Positions 47,548 to 59,625 of a stretch of DNA of 64,000 nucleotides are shown piece after piece. The DNA comes from Paulownia fortunei (Eukaryota > Streptophyta > Magnoliopsida > Lamiales > Paulowniaceae). Each line of letters begins with the position of its first letter. Within the stretch, counting starts at the first letter, position 1. The notes below the pieces were generated by a model that saw nothing but the letters and a program-made list of their open reading frames with translations, made no database searches and was not told the origin of the DNA. The stretch lies in assembly GCA_019321725.1 (NCBI GenBank), contig CM033124.1, positions 2,232,001 to 2,296,000 of the forward strand, written 5' to 3'. The position numbers were made by a program, and so were the translations under genes.

Positions 47548-50500
47548 TAAACCTGACCACGATTCAGGAATCGCCGATTCCACAGTTCAAGAAAATTTCG
47601 ACCCTTAATCTTAACTGTCAAGGCCGGTTACGGTCCGGGTCCTGGAATCGTCGAGCCGATTTCAATTACGATTCTGGTTAACCGCCGGTTTCGGTTTCAG
47701 TTCCGACCCTTGAATTTTATTTTATTTTTTTACCTTATATTTTAAAATTTTGTAACTTTTTAACTAACTATTAATTTTATAAAATTGTAACTTTTGTAAA
47801 ACAAAAATAAGGGTTTGAAATTTTAAAACATATATTTGAATGAAAATTTTTGAACTTAAATTTTAAAAAAATATCATTAATTTTTGAATTTAATGAATGT
47901 TTAACTTAAATTTGAAAAAAATTATTATCTAAAATTTAAAGTATCAAATATTCTAATTATAATAAATATACAAAAAAAAAAGATATTCAACTTGAAATCT
48001 TAAAGTTTAAACTTAAATTTCAATAAAAAAAATTGCACTTAAATTTTAAAAAAATATCAGCAAAAATTTAAATTATATAATTAAAAACTATTTTAAAAAT
48101 AAAAATGAGCTTGAACTTAAATTTAAATTGCCTACGTATCCTCTTAGAATATAGAGGAATCAAAGCCCACGTATTTGTCTTACCTTTTAACCCTTCTTAC
48201 TTTGGGGAGTAGCGTAACTCAATCACTCCCACCCATTCTCATCGTTGTTCCATCTGTGTCCTCCTCTTGATCTTCCTCTGAATTCGGTTGATCTTGTTTT
48301 CGTACTGAGGCATTGATCCAATTATCAAAACATGCTTGGGTTTCTAAATTTTCGGGAGACAACGTTGAGCGTTTCTCACTCAATATATTATCTCCCGCAC
48401 TGAAAACTTGTTCTACTACAACGGTTGAAGCAGGTGAAGCAAGTATCTCCTTCGCCATCACGGACAAAATTGGATACGTTTGCTCTCTTTGCGACCACCA
48501 TCGTAAAATATCGAACTCTCCATCGTCATCTGTCTCATTAAACTCAAATGAAACATTAAAATAACTCTCAAGTTCTTGGTTAGAACTTGAAGATCCTCGA
48601 TGACGTTTAGTTCGTTCCCTAAGTAAAAGTTGTGCTGCCGTAAGTTTGAAACTACTACTATTACTATTAGTTTTATGTATATTAACTTGAGTTGATTGTA
48701 AACCATATTTGGAATTATATTCATTATAAAATTCATTTACAAGTGTTCTAATTTTAAATATAATATTATTAATATCTATAGTATAATCATTTTCATTACG
48801 TGTTAAAGTATTGTAATAAATTAATAACAAGTCTTGTAAACCATCTAATTTAAGTTTAGGATCAAAAACAACAGCAATTAAATTAATATTTGGAATTTCA
48901 TAAAAATATTTTTTCCATTTCAACTATATTGATAAAGCACAATTTACTAAATTTTCATCTTGCGAGTTAATATTTTTATGTAAAACTGATGCAATATTAC
49001 AATAATTTAATAATACTAAATGAGAAGTTGGAGAATAAACACTAGATAATTGTAAAGTAGCATCATTAAATATTTTTAAAATATTACAAAATTTTTCACA
49101 TACTATCTAATGATGTGGATATAAATGAAAAGGAGTAGAAATAATTTGTACAAAAAATTGACATAATAAATATTTATAGTCGATAGATTTTTCTAATAAT
49201 CTATATGTTGAATTCCAACGGGTTGAAACATTCCGTGGAAATTTTTTAGGCCTCACACCGTTAGCCTTATAAAATCTAAACCATTGTTTATTAATATGTA
49301 GATATATCCATAAATAAGAAAATATTTATCTAATTGGTTTAAGTTGATTATCTAAAACTTTTAAGCCATCTTGTACACATAAATTTAAAATATGACATAT
49401 ACATCTAATATAAAAAAATTTACCACCAATTGATGGTTCACATACAACTTTAAGATCACCAATACTAGCATTATTAGCTGCAGCATTGTCAAATGATATT
49501 GAAAAAAAATTATTAACTAAATTATATTCTTCTAATATTAAAAATATAATTTGTGAAATATTTGCCGCTGTGTGTGGACTATCAAAAACTCTAAATGCAA
49601 GTAATCTTTTTTGAAGTGTTCAAGAATCATCAATCCAATGACATGTAATACCCATATATAAATGTATTTGCCAATGATCAGTCAAATATCACTACATAAA
49701 GAAATTTTAATTTACATTATTTAATAATTCTTTTAACTCTTTTTTAGATTTATTATATAATTTTTTACATGGCATATTAGTGTGGTTCGTGAAACACCTT
49801 TAACCGTCGGATTATATGTTGTTTGAATTAATTCATTAAAAAAGAATTTATTTACAAAACTAAAACTAAGATGTTCAACAAAAACAAATCTAGCTAAATT
49901 TTCTCTACATTTAACATCATTATATTTAAATAAAAAAAGATCGTTACCTCTACCGGCACCGGAATATGCAAATGATGGCATTTGAGTTTGGGTACGATCA
50001 ATGCCAAATTCTACTAAATGCTTCTTCTCCACATGTCTTTTCAAGGATCCATATCCGCATCCGGATTGAAATTTATAAGATTGCGAATAATATTTACACT
50101 TTGCTCGCATCTCTCCATTTGAAAGTGTCATTTTATCAAAATATTTAGTAAAAATAGAAGATTTAAAAGATGAAATAGATCGAGTATGAGCATCACTCAT
50201 TGTTTCTTGAGTAATATACAAGTGAGTTTGCTCTTCATCACTTGACTCAACTTCACAATCGATGTTGAACCTTGGTTGCTCATCGGTTGCGGGCATCTTT
50301 CCCTTACCTCTATTGTTTGAACAGGCCATTTTTTGATAAATGCTAAAAATTTAGTATATAGAATTGAATAATAAATAATTAAAAATGAAATAAATGAAAT
50401 ATGAAAAAAATTTAATGAAAGAATTAAAATAATATAGAATTGAGAATGAATAATTAAAAGTGAAGATTAAAGAATTGAGAGTTGAAAATTAGATAATTGA

Positions 50501-50842
50501 GATTTGAGAGTTGAAGTGGGGAAAAAATGAAGAATTGATGGGTATTTATAGAAGAGAAATTTTTAAAAATTAAAAAAAATAATAAAAAAGTCAAACCGTC
50601 AAAATTTTGGCTATTTGACTTTGGCAACGGTCAAATTTTTTACCGTTAATGGCAACGGCAATTTGATTTTTCTTTTTTCTTTTTATTTTTTATTTTTCTT
50701 GAACTACCGGGCTGACACGGCGGTTCATGGATCCGAATTTTTCGAACCCGTAACCAACCTGTGAATTCACGGGCAGGTTACGGGTCCACGGGTCAGCCAT
50801 GAGAAGAGTCCGATTTGGACCCAGCCCATGGTCAGGTCTGAT
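47548..50842 (-). mobile_element. RICESLEEPER-like hAT transposon with 8-bp TSD, decayed
   Basis: An 8-bp direct duplication, ATTGTACG, lies at 47,540-47,547 and 50,843-50,850. Ends are TAAACCTGACCA at the left and TGGTCAGGTCTG at the right, whose inverse is CAGACCTGACCA. The 3.3 kb body carries a transposase on the minus strand. GC-rich subterminal regions at both ends (47,560-47,700 and 50,700-50,840) contrast with the AT-rich interior. It is inserted in the Athila element 2 LTR and so is the youngest layer there. Confidence 0.93.
48219..50329 (-). pseudogene. hAT transposase, single-exon, broken
   Basis: Starts MACSNNRGKGKMPATDEQPR at 50,329. A BED-type zinc finger (CKYYSQSYKF, GYGSLKRHVEKKH) is at about residues 78-107. 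A frameshift near 49,733 breaks the first 198-codon segment. The catalytic core continues in another frame: TDHWQIHLYMGITCHWIDDS, LLAFRVFDSPHTA, FSISFDNAAANNASI, FFYIRCICHILNLCVQDGL, VSTRWNSTYRLLEKSIDY, with stops at former Trp codons. The final open part (48,923-48,219, 234 codons) holds NLIAVVFDPKLKLDGL and the hAT dimerisation domain (LRWWSQREQTYPILSVMAKE, ILASPASTVVVEQVFSAGDN, LSPENLETQACFDNWI). This is a typical plant Ac-like architecture, clearly defective. Confidence 0.9.
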
Positions 50843-53800
50843 TGTACGGTTCTACTCCACTAACTACTCACGTGAAACTTTGATATGTTGTAGACAAAGG
50901 TGTGTATAAATATTTAATCCTATAGATAAATATTGGCGTTAAAACCCTTCTTGTTTAGTGGCGATTCTTGATTTATGTATCATCAATGGCACAACAGATA
51001 AATGGGTTTATTTAGCTTATTGTACAGTTCTACTCCATCGGCTGCTAATGTGAAACCTTGATTTGTTGTAGACAAATGGTGCATAAATACTTAATTTCAT
51101 AAATAATTATTGGCATTAAAACCCTTCTTTAGTGGTGATTTTTTATTTTTGTATCACCAATGCCACAACAAATACTTAATTTTTTTTAGCTTATTGTATG
51201 GTTCTATTCCACTGACTGCTATCGTGAAATCTTAATTTATTGTAGACAAAGATATGTATAAATATTTGATCCCATAAACAAGTATTGATATTAAAAAATA
51301 ATTTACAAACAGTGAGACAATATCATTATTAACTTACTGCATGATTTATTTGTTAACATCTTCCCATTTGAACCTTAATTTTGTATGGATTCCAATAATG
51401 GCATTTAAAATATGCAAAAATAATAAATAATCATTTATCTATCCAAAATTTAAAAGTAGATCTCTAATATTCAATACTTTTATTACTTTGATTTTTTAGT
51501 TATAGCATAATTTTTTCTTTATAATCAAAACCACATTCAACCCATTTTATTAAGAAATATAAATTCGAAAACTTTAAACAACTTCCCTTTGGATCGATCT
51601 CAAACTTTTGAAAAATTTATTATTTCACATAACTTACACTTAGATTTATAATATTAAAGTTGTAGCATTCATTGCTTCTATTCTTTTGGGTGTTTTAAAA
51701 TAAAACGTCCTTTTTTTTCAAAAATCTAATTTTTTTTATTATCATTCTTTTAAAATAAAGTAATAACGTGATATCACTAAATTTTTACCATTATTTTTAA
51801 AAAATAATACTTTAAAAATATTTGAAATTCTAATTTTCCAACTCTTTTCTAAACTCCATAACGAGTGAAAGTGGACCTATATTTATGACGATATGGAGTG
51901 TGTTACAATTTATTCAATTTTAAACTAATGAAATGGTGATAATTAAACCACAATTCTCCTTTAATTCACTTGTATGATTAAATCAATTGGGATATATCAT
52001 GAGCGTACATGAACTTAATTTTCACATAAGTACATTGAGTACTGTCACAATTACTGATTAACCCATAATATGAATAATGAAAGAGTTGTACACTTCTCTC
52101 ATGAGATCATATTGGGCTTAATGAACACAAACCACATATGAAAAAGGGTACATATGGGTACATATGTCATGCAATGCCATACATTCTATATCCATTTGTA
52201 TACATCTGGCTAATAAAAAATAAGACTTAAAAATAAATCAAGTTTCTGGATACTTAAATCAAGATTAATTGTTGAAAACTCATTTGAGTTTGATTCATTA
52301 AAAATAACAAATCAAATTTGAATAATTTTTCGTTCGATAAAATAAACTCGATTCGAACTTAATTTGATTAGTTAAAAAATAATAAAATATGTGTAAAAAT
52401 ATTAAGTTACTCGAGTTCGATTCATATTTGATTCGATTAAAATTCATTCAATATCAATTCGATTTACAATCAAATCAAATTTAAATATAATTTTTAAAAT
52501 TCGATAAAAATTCAAACAAATTAAACTTGTTCAACTCCACTTAGCTCGTTTATCATCTAATCAAAAGCCATTAGAAAAACCCTACTAACCCCTATTGAGA
52601 TTTAGACTGGGAATTTTGGATTTGGTGAGTTAGTGGAGGAGATACGAAGTACAAATTGTCCCCATTAAATAGTAGAAATTACGTATATTAGTCATGAGAT
52701 TTAAATTGTGTTGATGTAATGTAATTCACATCATTTGATGATTTTATATTTGGTGTATCTAAAAAATTTATGTATTTTCTTTATTCATTCATATATTATA
52801 TCTATCTTAAATTCATTGCTCCATTCTTTTGGGCGTTTTAAAAATAAACATTTTTTTTTTCAAACATGTAATATATTTTTTTTTAAATCATCATTTTAAA
52901 ATAAAGTAATAATATGATTTCATTAATTTTTTACCATTATTTTTAAAAATAACATTTTAAAAATATATAAAATCTTATTTTTTCAACTATTCGCTAAACT
53001 CCGAGTCAAACTGGAACTATGTTTATGATGAGATGGATATCTTACATTTATTCAATTGTAAACTAATGAAATGGTGATAATTAAACCACAATTCTCTTTT
53101 AATTCACTTGTATGATAAAATCAATTCGGATATATCTTGAGTGTGCATGAACTTAATTTTCACATAAGTACATTGAGTACTCTCACAATTATTGATTAAC
53201 CCATAACATGAATAAAGGAAAGTATTATACACTTCTCTCGTGAGATTATATTGGGCTTAATGAACACTAAAAAGATTTAATAAATAAGTACATATGTCAT
53301 ACAATGCCATACATAATATATCCATTGGTATACATCAATAGTTGGTATTTAATTCAAGATTATCTGTTAAAAATTTGTTTAAGTTTGTTTTATCAAACAT
53401 AACAAATTAAGGTTGAACAATTTTTTTTCGTTCGATAAGATGTGAAATTTGGTTAAAACTCGATTTGATTAGTAAAATGTATGTAAAAAAATTAAGCTAC
53501 TTGAGACCTATCATATTCGATTCAATTAAAATTCATTTAATTTTAATTAAATTAATAATTAAATTAAATTTAAATATAATTTTTAAAATTTAATAAAAAT
53601 TTAAATAAATTTAAATACCTCGTCGACTCATATGCCCCACTAATCAAAAGCCATTAGAAAAACCCCACTAACCCCTGCTGAGATTTAGACAGGGAATTTT
53701 GGGTTTGGTAGTGGAGGAGATATGAAGTACACCCCATTCAATGAAAAGATCAAGCACTCCAATTGGGGGTGGGGGCGGCGGCGTTGGGGTTCTATGCAAT

Positions 53801-54964
53801 TACTTTTGCTAATTCTATATTAGGTGTGAAAATATTAAATAGTAGAAATCACAATATTGCTGGTTATGAGACTTATATTATGCTAATATAATGCAATCCA
53901 CACGTTTTTGACGTTCATACATTAAGAGTATATAAAAACATTTTATAATTTCCTTTATTTATTCATATAATTTATCTATACCAAATTTATTGCTTTTAAT
54001 CTTTCAGGCATTCTAAAATAGAACACGTCTTTTTCTAAAATGAAGTTTTTTTTTTTTTTTTCAAAATCACCTTCACGAAATCTATTTACCACTGCTTTCA
54101 AAAAAATAATTTAAAAGTATACAAATTTCACTTTTTCTACTCTTGTCTAAGAATTGGACTTATGTTTACGACAGTGTGGAGTATATTGCATTTAATTCAA
54201 TTGTAAACTAATGAAATGGTGATAATTAAACTGCAATTCTGCTTTAATTCACTTGTATGACAAAATCAGTTGGCATATATCATGAGTGTACATGAACTTA
54301 ATTTTCACATAAGTACATTGATTAGTGTCACCATTATTGATTAACCCATAATATGAATAAAGGGAAGAATTGTACACTTCTCTCAGTAGAACAATTAACA
54401 CTAACCAAATATAATAAAGAAGTACATATGTGATACCATGACATACATTCTATATCCATTGGTATGTTTTAAAAACAATCTAAGTTATTTCATACTTGGT
54501 TTGTACAATAATAACAAAATTTGAAAATCAACTCAATTAGTAAAGAATAATATAATGTACATAAAAATTCAAATTATTTGAATTCGATTTGAATTTGAAT
54601 CGGTTATAACTCATCAAACTCGATTTAATTAACAACAGATCAAATTTAAATATAACTTTTAAAAATTAATAAAAATTTAAATAAATTTAAACAATAAAAT
54701 ATTTCACTCGAGCCCCATCACTCATTTATATCCTAATTAAAAGCCATTAGAAAAACTTTCAAGTACTTAATTTACATGATGTTAGAAAATAAATTTCCTA
54801 ACCTGTAACCAAACTCAAATGTGAAAGGAAAATTAAGTGGGAGATGCAGATGTAGAAGTATCGATTGGTCCATGCCCTGAATTGCTTACAGCCTCAAGTC
54901 AAAAGTGGGAGAAAACTTTATTCTTATAAGAGTTTTTTGCATGAAAAAAATATATATATATGAC

Positions 54965-55055
54965 AGACAGTCCACCACCACCACCAAACCCCACCCCCAC
55001 CCCCGCCCAAAATCATACCACCCCCCATGCCACCCACCTACACCACTATCTCTTC
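54965..55055. other. C-rich tract upstream of the GRP promoter
   Basis: About 90 bp with CCACCACCACCACC, CCCCACCCCCACCCCCGCCC and CCACCCCCCATGCC on the plus strand, in an otherwise AT-rich region. The opposite strand can form a G-quadruplex, and the tract lies 110-200 bp upstream of the TATA box. A regulatory role is inference. Confidence 0.6.
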
Positions 55056-55164
55056 TATCCCGTTAGACACGTTCACATTTTTGTACAATCTTAATAAGGG
55101 CAACACTCAATCAAGAAGCTACTAGAAAGCCATGCAACTTGGAAAAGTTGAGGTTTTCTACTCC

Positions 55165-55172
55165 TATAAATA
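55165..55172 (+). promoter_or_regulatory. TATA box of the glycine-rich protein gene
   Basis: TATAAATA in the context CTCCTATAAATAGGGG, 123 bp upstream of the ATG at 55,295. Transcription would be expected to start near 55,195-55,205, giving a ~95-nt leader. Confidence 0.75.
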
Positions 55173-55294
55173 GGGGTCATACTTCGAAAGTTTTTGTTCA
55201 TGAGTCACATTTGAAACATATATTCTTGAGATAAAAAGTGTCCTTGGGATATTAATAGTACTAATAAATTGTGCTTGTTTTCAAGAATTTGAAA

Positions 55295-55945
55295 ATGGCT
55301 CAATATAGAAAGGTTGTGGGTGCAGCATTCTTGGTTATGCTGTTTGTGGACCTTGCCTTGGGTGCTAGGCTGGGAAAGACGGTTGGAAAGGGAGGAGGTG
55401 GTGGTGGAGGAAGTGGTGGGGGAGGAGGGTCGGGAGGACTTGGTTCGGGTTCAGGGTATGGCTCTGGGAGTGGCTCCGGATATGGAGCTTCTGATGACGG
55501 AGAGTATTATGGGAATGGTGGTGGAGGGGGAAGTGGTGGTGGTGGTGGTGGAGGAGGAGGATCTGGTATTGGTTCTGGGTCAGGATATGGGTCTGGCTCT
55601 GGGTCTGGATATGGTTCAGGGTACGGTTCGGGTGGAGGGGCAGGAAAGGGCGGGGGTGGTGGAGGTGGAGGTGGCAGAGGAGGAGGTGGTGGAGGCGGCG
55701 GTGGCTCAGGAAATGGGTCGGGAAGCGGTTCAGGATATGGAAGTGGCAGTGGGTCCGGATACGGAAGTGGAGGTGGAAAGGGTGGTAGCGGCGGTGGGGG
55801 AGGAGGTGGTGGAGGCGGTGGCGGTGCGGGGGTGGTTCTGGAAACGGGTCAGGGTATGGCAGTGGATCCGGTTATGGGTCCGGTTCAGGATATGGTGGTG
55901 GAGATGGGGGATGGGACAAACCATGAGCAGCTAATCGGGATATGA
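55295..55945 (+). CDS. Secreted glycine-rich protein (cell-wall type), C-terminal frameshift
   Basis: Predicted 216 residues from the ATG in AAAATGGCT. The N-terminus MAQYRKVVGAAFLVMLFVDL is a classic signal peptide with likely cleavage after ALGA (residue ~25). The mature part is almost entirely Gly-rich: poly-Gly blocks alternate with GSGSGYGSGSGYG repeats and one acidic insert (ASDDGEYYGN), typical of plant structural cell-wall GRPs whose Tyr residues can cross-link. From about codon 179 (after the five-G run at 55,828-55,832) the frame leaves the repeat and reads VVLETGQGMAVDPVMG onward to 55,945. The neighbouring frame continues GSGNGSGYGSGSGYG and ends GGWDKP at TGA 55,924-55,926. So one base appears lost in the G run, by mutation or sequencing error. 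The upstream in-frame non-ATG at 55,271 is not used. It is probably expressed, given the TATA box and poly(A) signal. Confidence 0.85.
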   Translation: MAQYRKVVGAAFLVMLFVDLALGARLGKTVGKGGGGGGGSGGGGGSGGLGSGSGYGSGSGSGYGASDDGEYYGNGGGGGSGGGGGGGGGSGIGSGSGYGSGSGSGYGSGYGSGGGAGKGGGGGGGGGRGGGGGGGGGSGNGSGSGSGYGSGSGSGYGSGGGKGGSGGGGGGGGGGGGAGVVLETGQGMAVDPVMGPVQDMVVEMGDGTNHEQLIGI

Positions 55946-55999
55946 AACTTTATTTTCTTTGCACATAATTTCACTATTGGGATTTTAGTAATTTCTTGT

Positions 56000-56005
56000 A
56001 ATAAA
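56000..56005 (+). terminator. Polyadenylation signal of the GRP gene
   Basis: AATAAA 55 bp after the stop codon, preceded by TTCTTGT. A second A/T-rich candidate (AATAATATTAATA) is near 56,140. Confidence 0.55.
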
Positions 56006-56159
56006 ATTGCATGGCATGGCTTCACCAACTTCACTTCTTACTTGTCATGAAGTGGTGATCTTTGCACATGTAATTTTTACATATATCATTTTCCTCATAT
56101 TATGTCTTGTTGTCATCGTTATTGTACGTCCTACTATGAAATAATATTAATACTTTTCT

Positions 56160-57890
56160 TTTTATGTTGGAAATCATAACTATTCTTCTAAAATAAAAGC
56201 ACCTATAATGACATCAACTTCTCATGTTATTATATGTCCTTTAAGCTAATTCTGCTGCCCCAAACTAAAGATATGTTAAAGTATGCCTTTTTACATTTTC
56301 TCCCTTTTGTCAAATTTGGATGGATATGATAAAACAATCCCAGTTCTAAAATTATTGAATATGGGGTGGTGAAAAGTACGATTAAATATGTTGCATTCAA
56401 TACTCTGCAAAGAAACCCATGTCGAGTGCTGCTAGAACTGCTACTCTATACTTTTTTACGAGCTAACTAGTAAAAACGTCCATTGGATACAGCAAAAAAT
56501 TCATTCCAATCACAATTATTCAATTACCACTTACTATCAAGAGCAATTTATATTATTCGATGCATTAATCAAGTCGGACTAAACACAGTAGTATGATCGG
56601 TGAAGAGTTACTTGACGAGGTCAATTTGATGAGCAGAATCAGACGGTTAAACATATTCAGAAAAAGCCAATGATCAGTATATTGTATGTTTGTATTCAAG
56701 ATTATGGAACCAAGCCTGAAGTACATCTACTCTTCCGATATGGGGATTTCTTGAACACCAACATAAGGAACAAAAGGCAGCATAAACATGGTCCAAAAGA
56801 TAAGGGCTGGACTTATCTGAACACAAAAAGAATCAAGATCTTTGTTGGTGCAAGGAAAATGGGAACAGAATGTGAACTCCCAATGGCACCTAGCAGATAT
56901 ATTGTCAATTCAAAGTTCAAATTCCACCACAAACTTCTCCCCCTTACGACAAGAAGTGAAAGAAGATTACAGAGTACCCTAAGCTATCAAATGATAGCTC
57001 CTAAGAAAATCAAGTTAAAATGTGAAACCAATACTAGGCTATCAAACATTAACTAAAGAAGCAATCATAATTTATGACAATACTAAAATTTAGTGCAAAT
57101 TATTCTGCTATAGTCATCTTATTATCCTATACCATATGCAAAATAGTCCCAAAAAAAAATAATTGAAAATATACACAAAACAAGACTAAAAAATGCCAAT
57201 AAACATGATTAGGACGCTTGTGACCCTAAGATACCAAAGCTGATGCTATGCTATTTCAGTGCAAAGGTGACGAAAACAAAACATCCTCGAGGCACAGGAA
57301 GCTCCCTCAGCATAACACTTCAGTAACAAGCAATCATCCATAAAGCAATAACTGGAATCAGGATGTGTATGTTTGTATGTGTGCTTAGTCTGAGAAATTG
57401 CAGATTAGAATGCAGAAAAGAGCCAAATTTGAGCCATCAACAAGTAAATCTCTCGCATCTATTTATTTATGCCTGGTAAGTATGATGCTTATATGCAACA
57501 TAGTGCATGGCACTAAGAAAAGAATAATAACATGAACATGTGAAAAGCATTCTCAGAAATTTGATCTCTAATCTAGATTTAGTAAATATGTAGCTTGGGC
57601 ATAACAAACTACAGCAGAATACAGACGGGAAATCTAAATTCTTATATTTGGTCAATGGAATCATTTTTTTTCAACTAGCGCTAGCCTAAAATGTAAACAT
57701 TTCCTGCCATCAAATTTAAGAGAATGCAGTACTCTTTAGTGAAACTTATATCCATCCTCTTGCTTGTATCAAATTCGCTTAATTCCACCGTAATAAAAGA
57801 TATGGACAATTCCAGGAGTTACCAAATGCTGAACGAAATCCCAGCTCATCCAAAATAAATATCTTAACAAGATTAGATAAGAAGTTGAGG
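56160..57890. other. Intergenic region and probable 3' UTR of the BTR1-like gene
   Basis: No coding block was recognised. The right part (roughly 57,300-57,899) is likely transcribed as 3' UTR of the minus-strand KH gene. A 128-codon plus-strand ORF at 56,670-57,056 has no motif and is probably chance. Confidence 0.5.
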
Positions 57891-57899
57891 ACTACTCCG

Positions 57900-59583
57900 T
57901 CATCTCTCAGCAACTGAAGCAACTTTTCGCAATATCATGGACTCGGCTGCACGAATTGCTCTTTGAGACCCTGTGATGGTGACTTTCCTGCAAGAAGATG
58001 CAAAGTATGAAGACATTGGTTTCCTATTACATACTCCCAACAAGCACTTGAAATGCCACACGCCATTCCATCTCTGCCCATACCTATTTGATGTCCCAGA
58101 CATGAAATCACCCCTATCAGAGATCTTTATCCTAGCTCCACTTAGCTGCACCGCAAAGAAGCACATAGTTGGCAACCAACCAGATGAAAAAAATTAATGA
58201 AAACCAAGATAACCACCTGACTGATCTCCATAATACTCCTTCCACCACGTCCAACAACTAATCCAACATGTTCGTCCGCAATACCAATAGTCACCGAACT
58301 GCTTCTATCTTCCTGCAGTAGCACATTGCACTCACTACTGAGTAAGTCACACAAACAGAACTATGAGAAACTTTGTAAGGAGGGCTAGAATATGACAGCT
58401 CTATCCCAACATGAAACTACAACGCTAGGAACATCCAAAAGAAACTGAACAGCACGTAACTCTCAACTAATAGAAGCAGGTTAACAATGACCAGAAATTA
58501 CAGTTGGGCTATGAAGATTGCAACCCTGGGACACTTCTATGCTAAGATGTAATTACCATTCATTAAGGGGAAAAAAAAAAGAATCTATTTCAAAACAGCA
58601 TGAAAGGAGAACCAGTAGGTTTCCCTCAAAAGCCCATTGCTAGAGCAAGAGTGCACATTTATAGCCGCTTCTTGGAACTAGACAGTGTAATTCACAATTC
58701 ACTACTTCTGAGCCACCATGAAAACATTTAAATAAGCAATAAAATATGCCTAATATGCATGAATAAGATAGCTTTGTGGGCCAAAAAGAGTGTAGCCTAG
58801 GGTCTAAAAAATCCAGAAATCAAACCAGCAGCAACAAGCAAATAGATAGCAACACGACAACAGAAATATTCATCAAATTGATGAAAGTTGATTACATACC
58901 TTGTTTGGAGGCCTGTTGTTCTGATAATTCCCTCCGACCCCATTTGGTCCATAGTTCATCCCATTGTACCTAAGTGCTGGAAAGGAAAAGGAGGTTACGA
59001 AAAATGATTTAAATATTAACTATGAGAAAACAGTTGAAAGTTTAAAACACACACACAGACACACAAAGAAAGAACAAAACAAAACAAGTATATACTTTTT
59101 AAAAAAAAAAATCCAGAAAACACTATAGAATTTTTTTCTATTTGGAAAAAACAACTAGGCAGAGTTCTACTTTATTTGCTTAAGATGACGTACTCATAAA
59201 GACACAGAAGTAAAACCAGCCACATGTACCTTAATAAAAACTTCTAGGTTGCAACAGACCTCACAATAAGGATCTTATATAACTGATGTGAGCTATATTA
59301 AAAAAAGCCACAGCTTTTATCCATATCAGAATTTATACATGGAAGAGCATTAACAAACATCTAAGGTCCTCTTTGACATTCTTGCATTTCCAGTTGATTT
59401 AAATTGCCATGTGAGGTGACAATTGAAAAACAAAAAAGTGGTTATTTGTTATCAATCTCAAATTTACCACAAAACTAGTGGCTGAGAAAATTTGGTCACA
59501 TCAGACCATTCCGAGGCTGAATCCACTCTAATCCTAGTTAGTTTCATCACATATTCTGGAAGTAAATAACTCTTCACGGAAAT

Positions 59584-59625
<42 letters not shown>

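Larger units (their letters stand above)
40634..51667 (+). mobile_element. Athila-lineage element 2 with TSD TTCAT, internally deleted, carrying a nested hAT
   Basis: The 5' LTR is 40,634-42,569 and a 5'-truncated 3' LTR runs 47,294-51,667 around a hAT insertion. The perfect 5-bp target duplication TTCAT is at 40,629-40,633 and 51,668-51,672. The pre-insertion sequence CAAATTCATTG is still present in array units 1 and 4 (38,657 and 52,810), giving empty-site paralogues. The decayed primer site TGGTGCCATTTTTTAGGAAG starts at 42,576. It belongs to the same family as element 1, with clear colinearity of gag and pol. Coding frames are broken. Confidence 0.92.
47294..51667 (+). repeat. 3' LTR of Athila element 2, 5'-truncated and split by hAT
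   Basis: LTR sequence begins mid-LTR (TAAGTTTTCAGTAGTAATAG) and runs to 47,547, is interrupted by the hAT element, and resumes from 50,843 to 51,667, ending GTTGTAGCA. The resumed part holds three internal tandem repeats (50,850-51,300). Confidence 0.85.
38326..54750. repeat. Tandem array of five diverged ~1.0-1.15 kb units, interrupted by Athila
   Basis: Two anchors mark the array. CACTAACCCCT.CTGAG recurs at 38,335, 39,496, 52,582 and 53,666 (lost from unit 3), with a partial end at about 54,739. AAACTAATGAA.TGGTGATAA recurs at 38,835, 39,869, 51,922, 53,060 and 54,205. Spacings are 1,034, then 1,014 once the 11,039-bp Athila insertion is removed, 1,138 and 1,145. Each unit also holds TCATGAGTGTACATGAACTT-like and AGTACATTGAGTA-like blocks and a segment full of degenerate GAACTCGATT motifs. 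No coding capacity is seen. The array ends about 500 bp upstream of the GRP gene. Confidence 0.88.

Noticed and set aside
55271..55294. Upstream extension of the GRP reading frame
   Set aside because: It begins with GTG, not ATG. The ATG at 55,295 has good context and starts a canonical signal peptide.
55314..55934. 206-codon ORF overlapping GRP in another frame
   Set aside because: The Val/Glu/Met-rich translation is the frame shadow of Gly repeats.
56670..57056. 128-codon plus-strand ORF
   Set aside because: Composition is that of random AT-rich sequence, no domain is visible, and it probably lies opposite or next to the 3' UTR of the KH gene.
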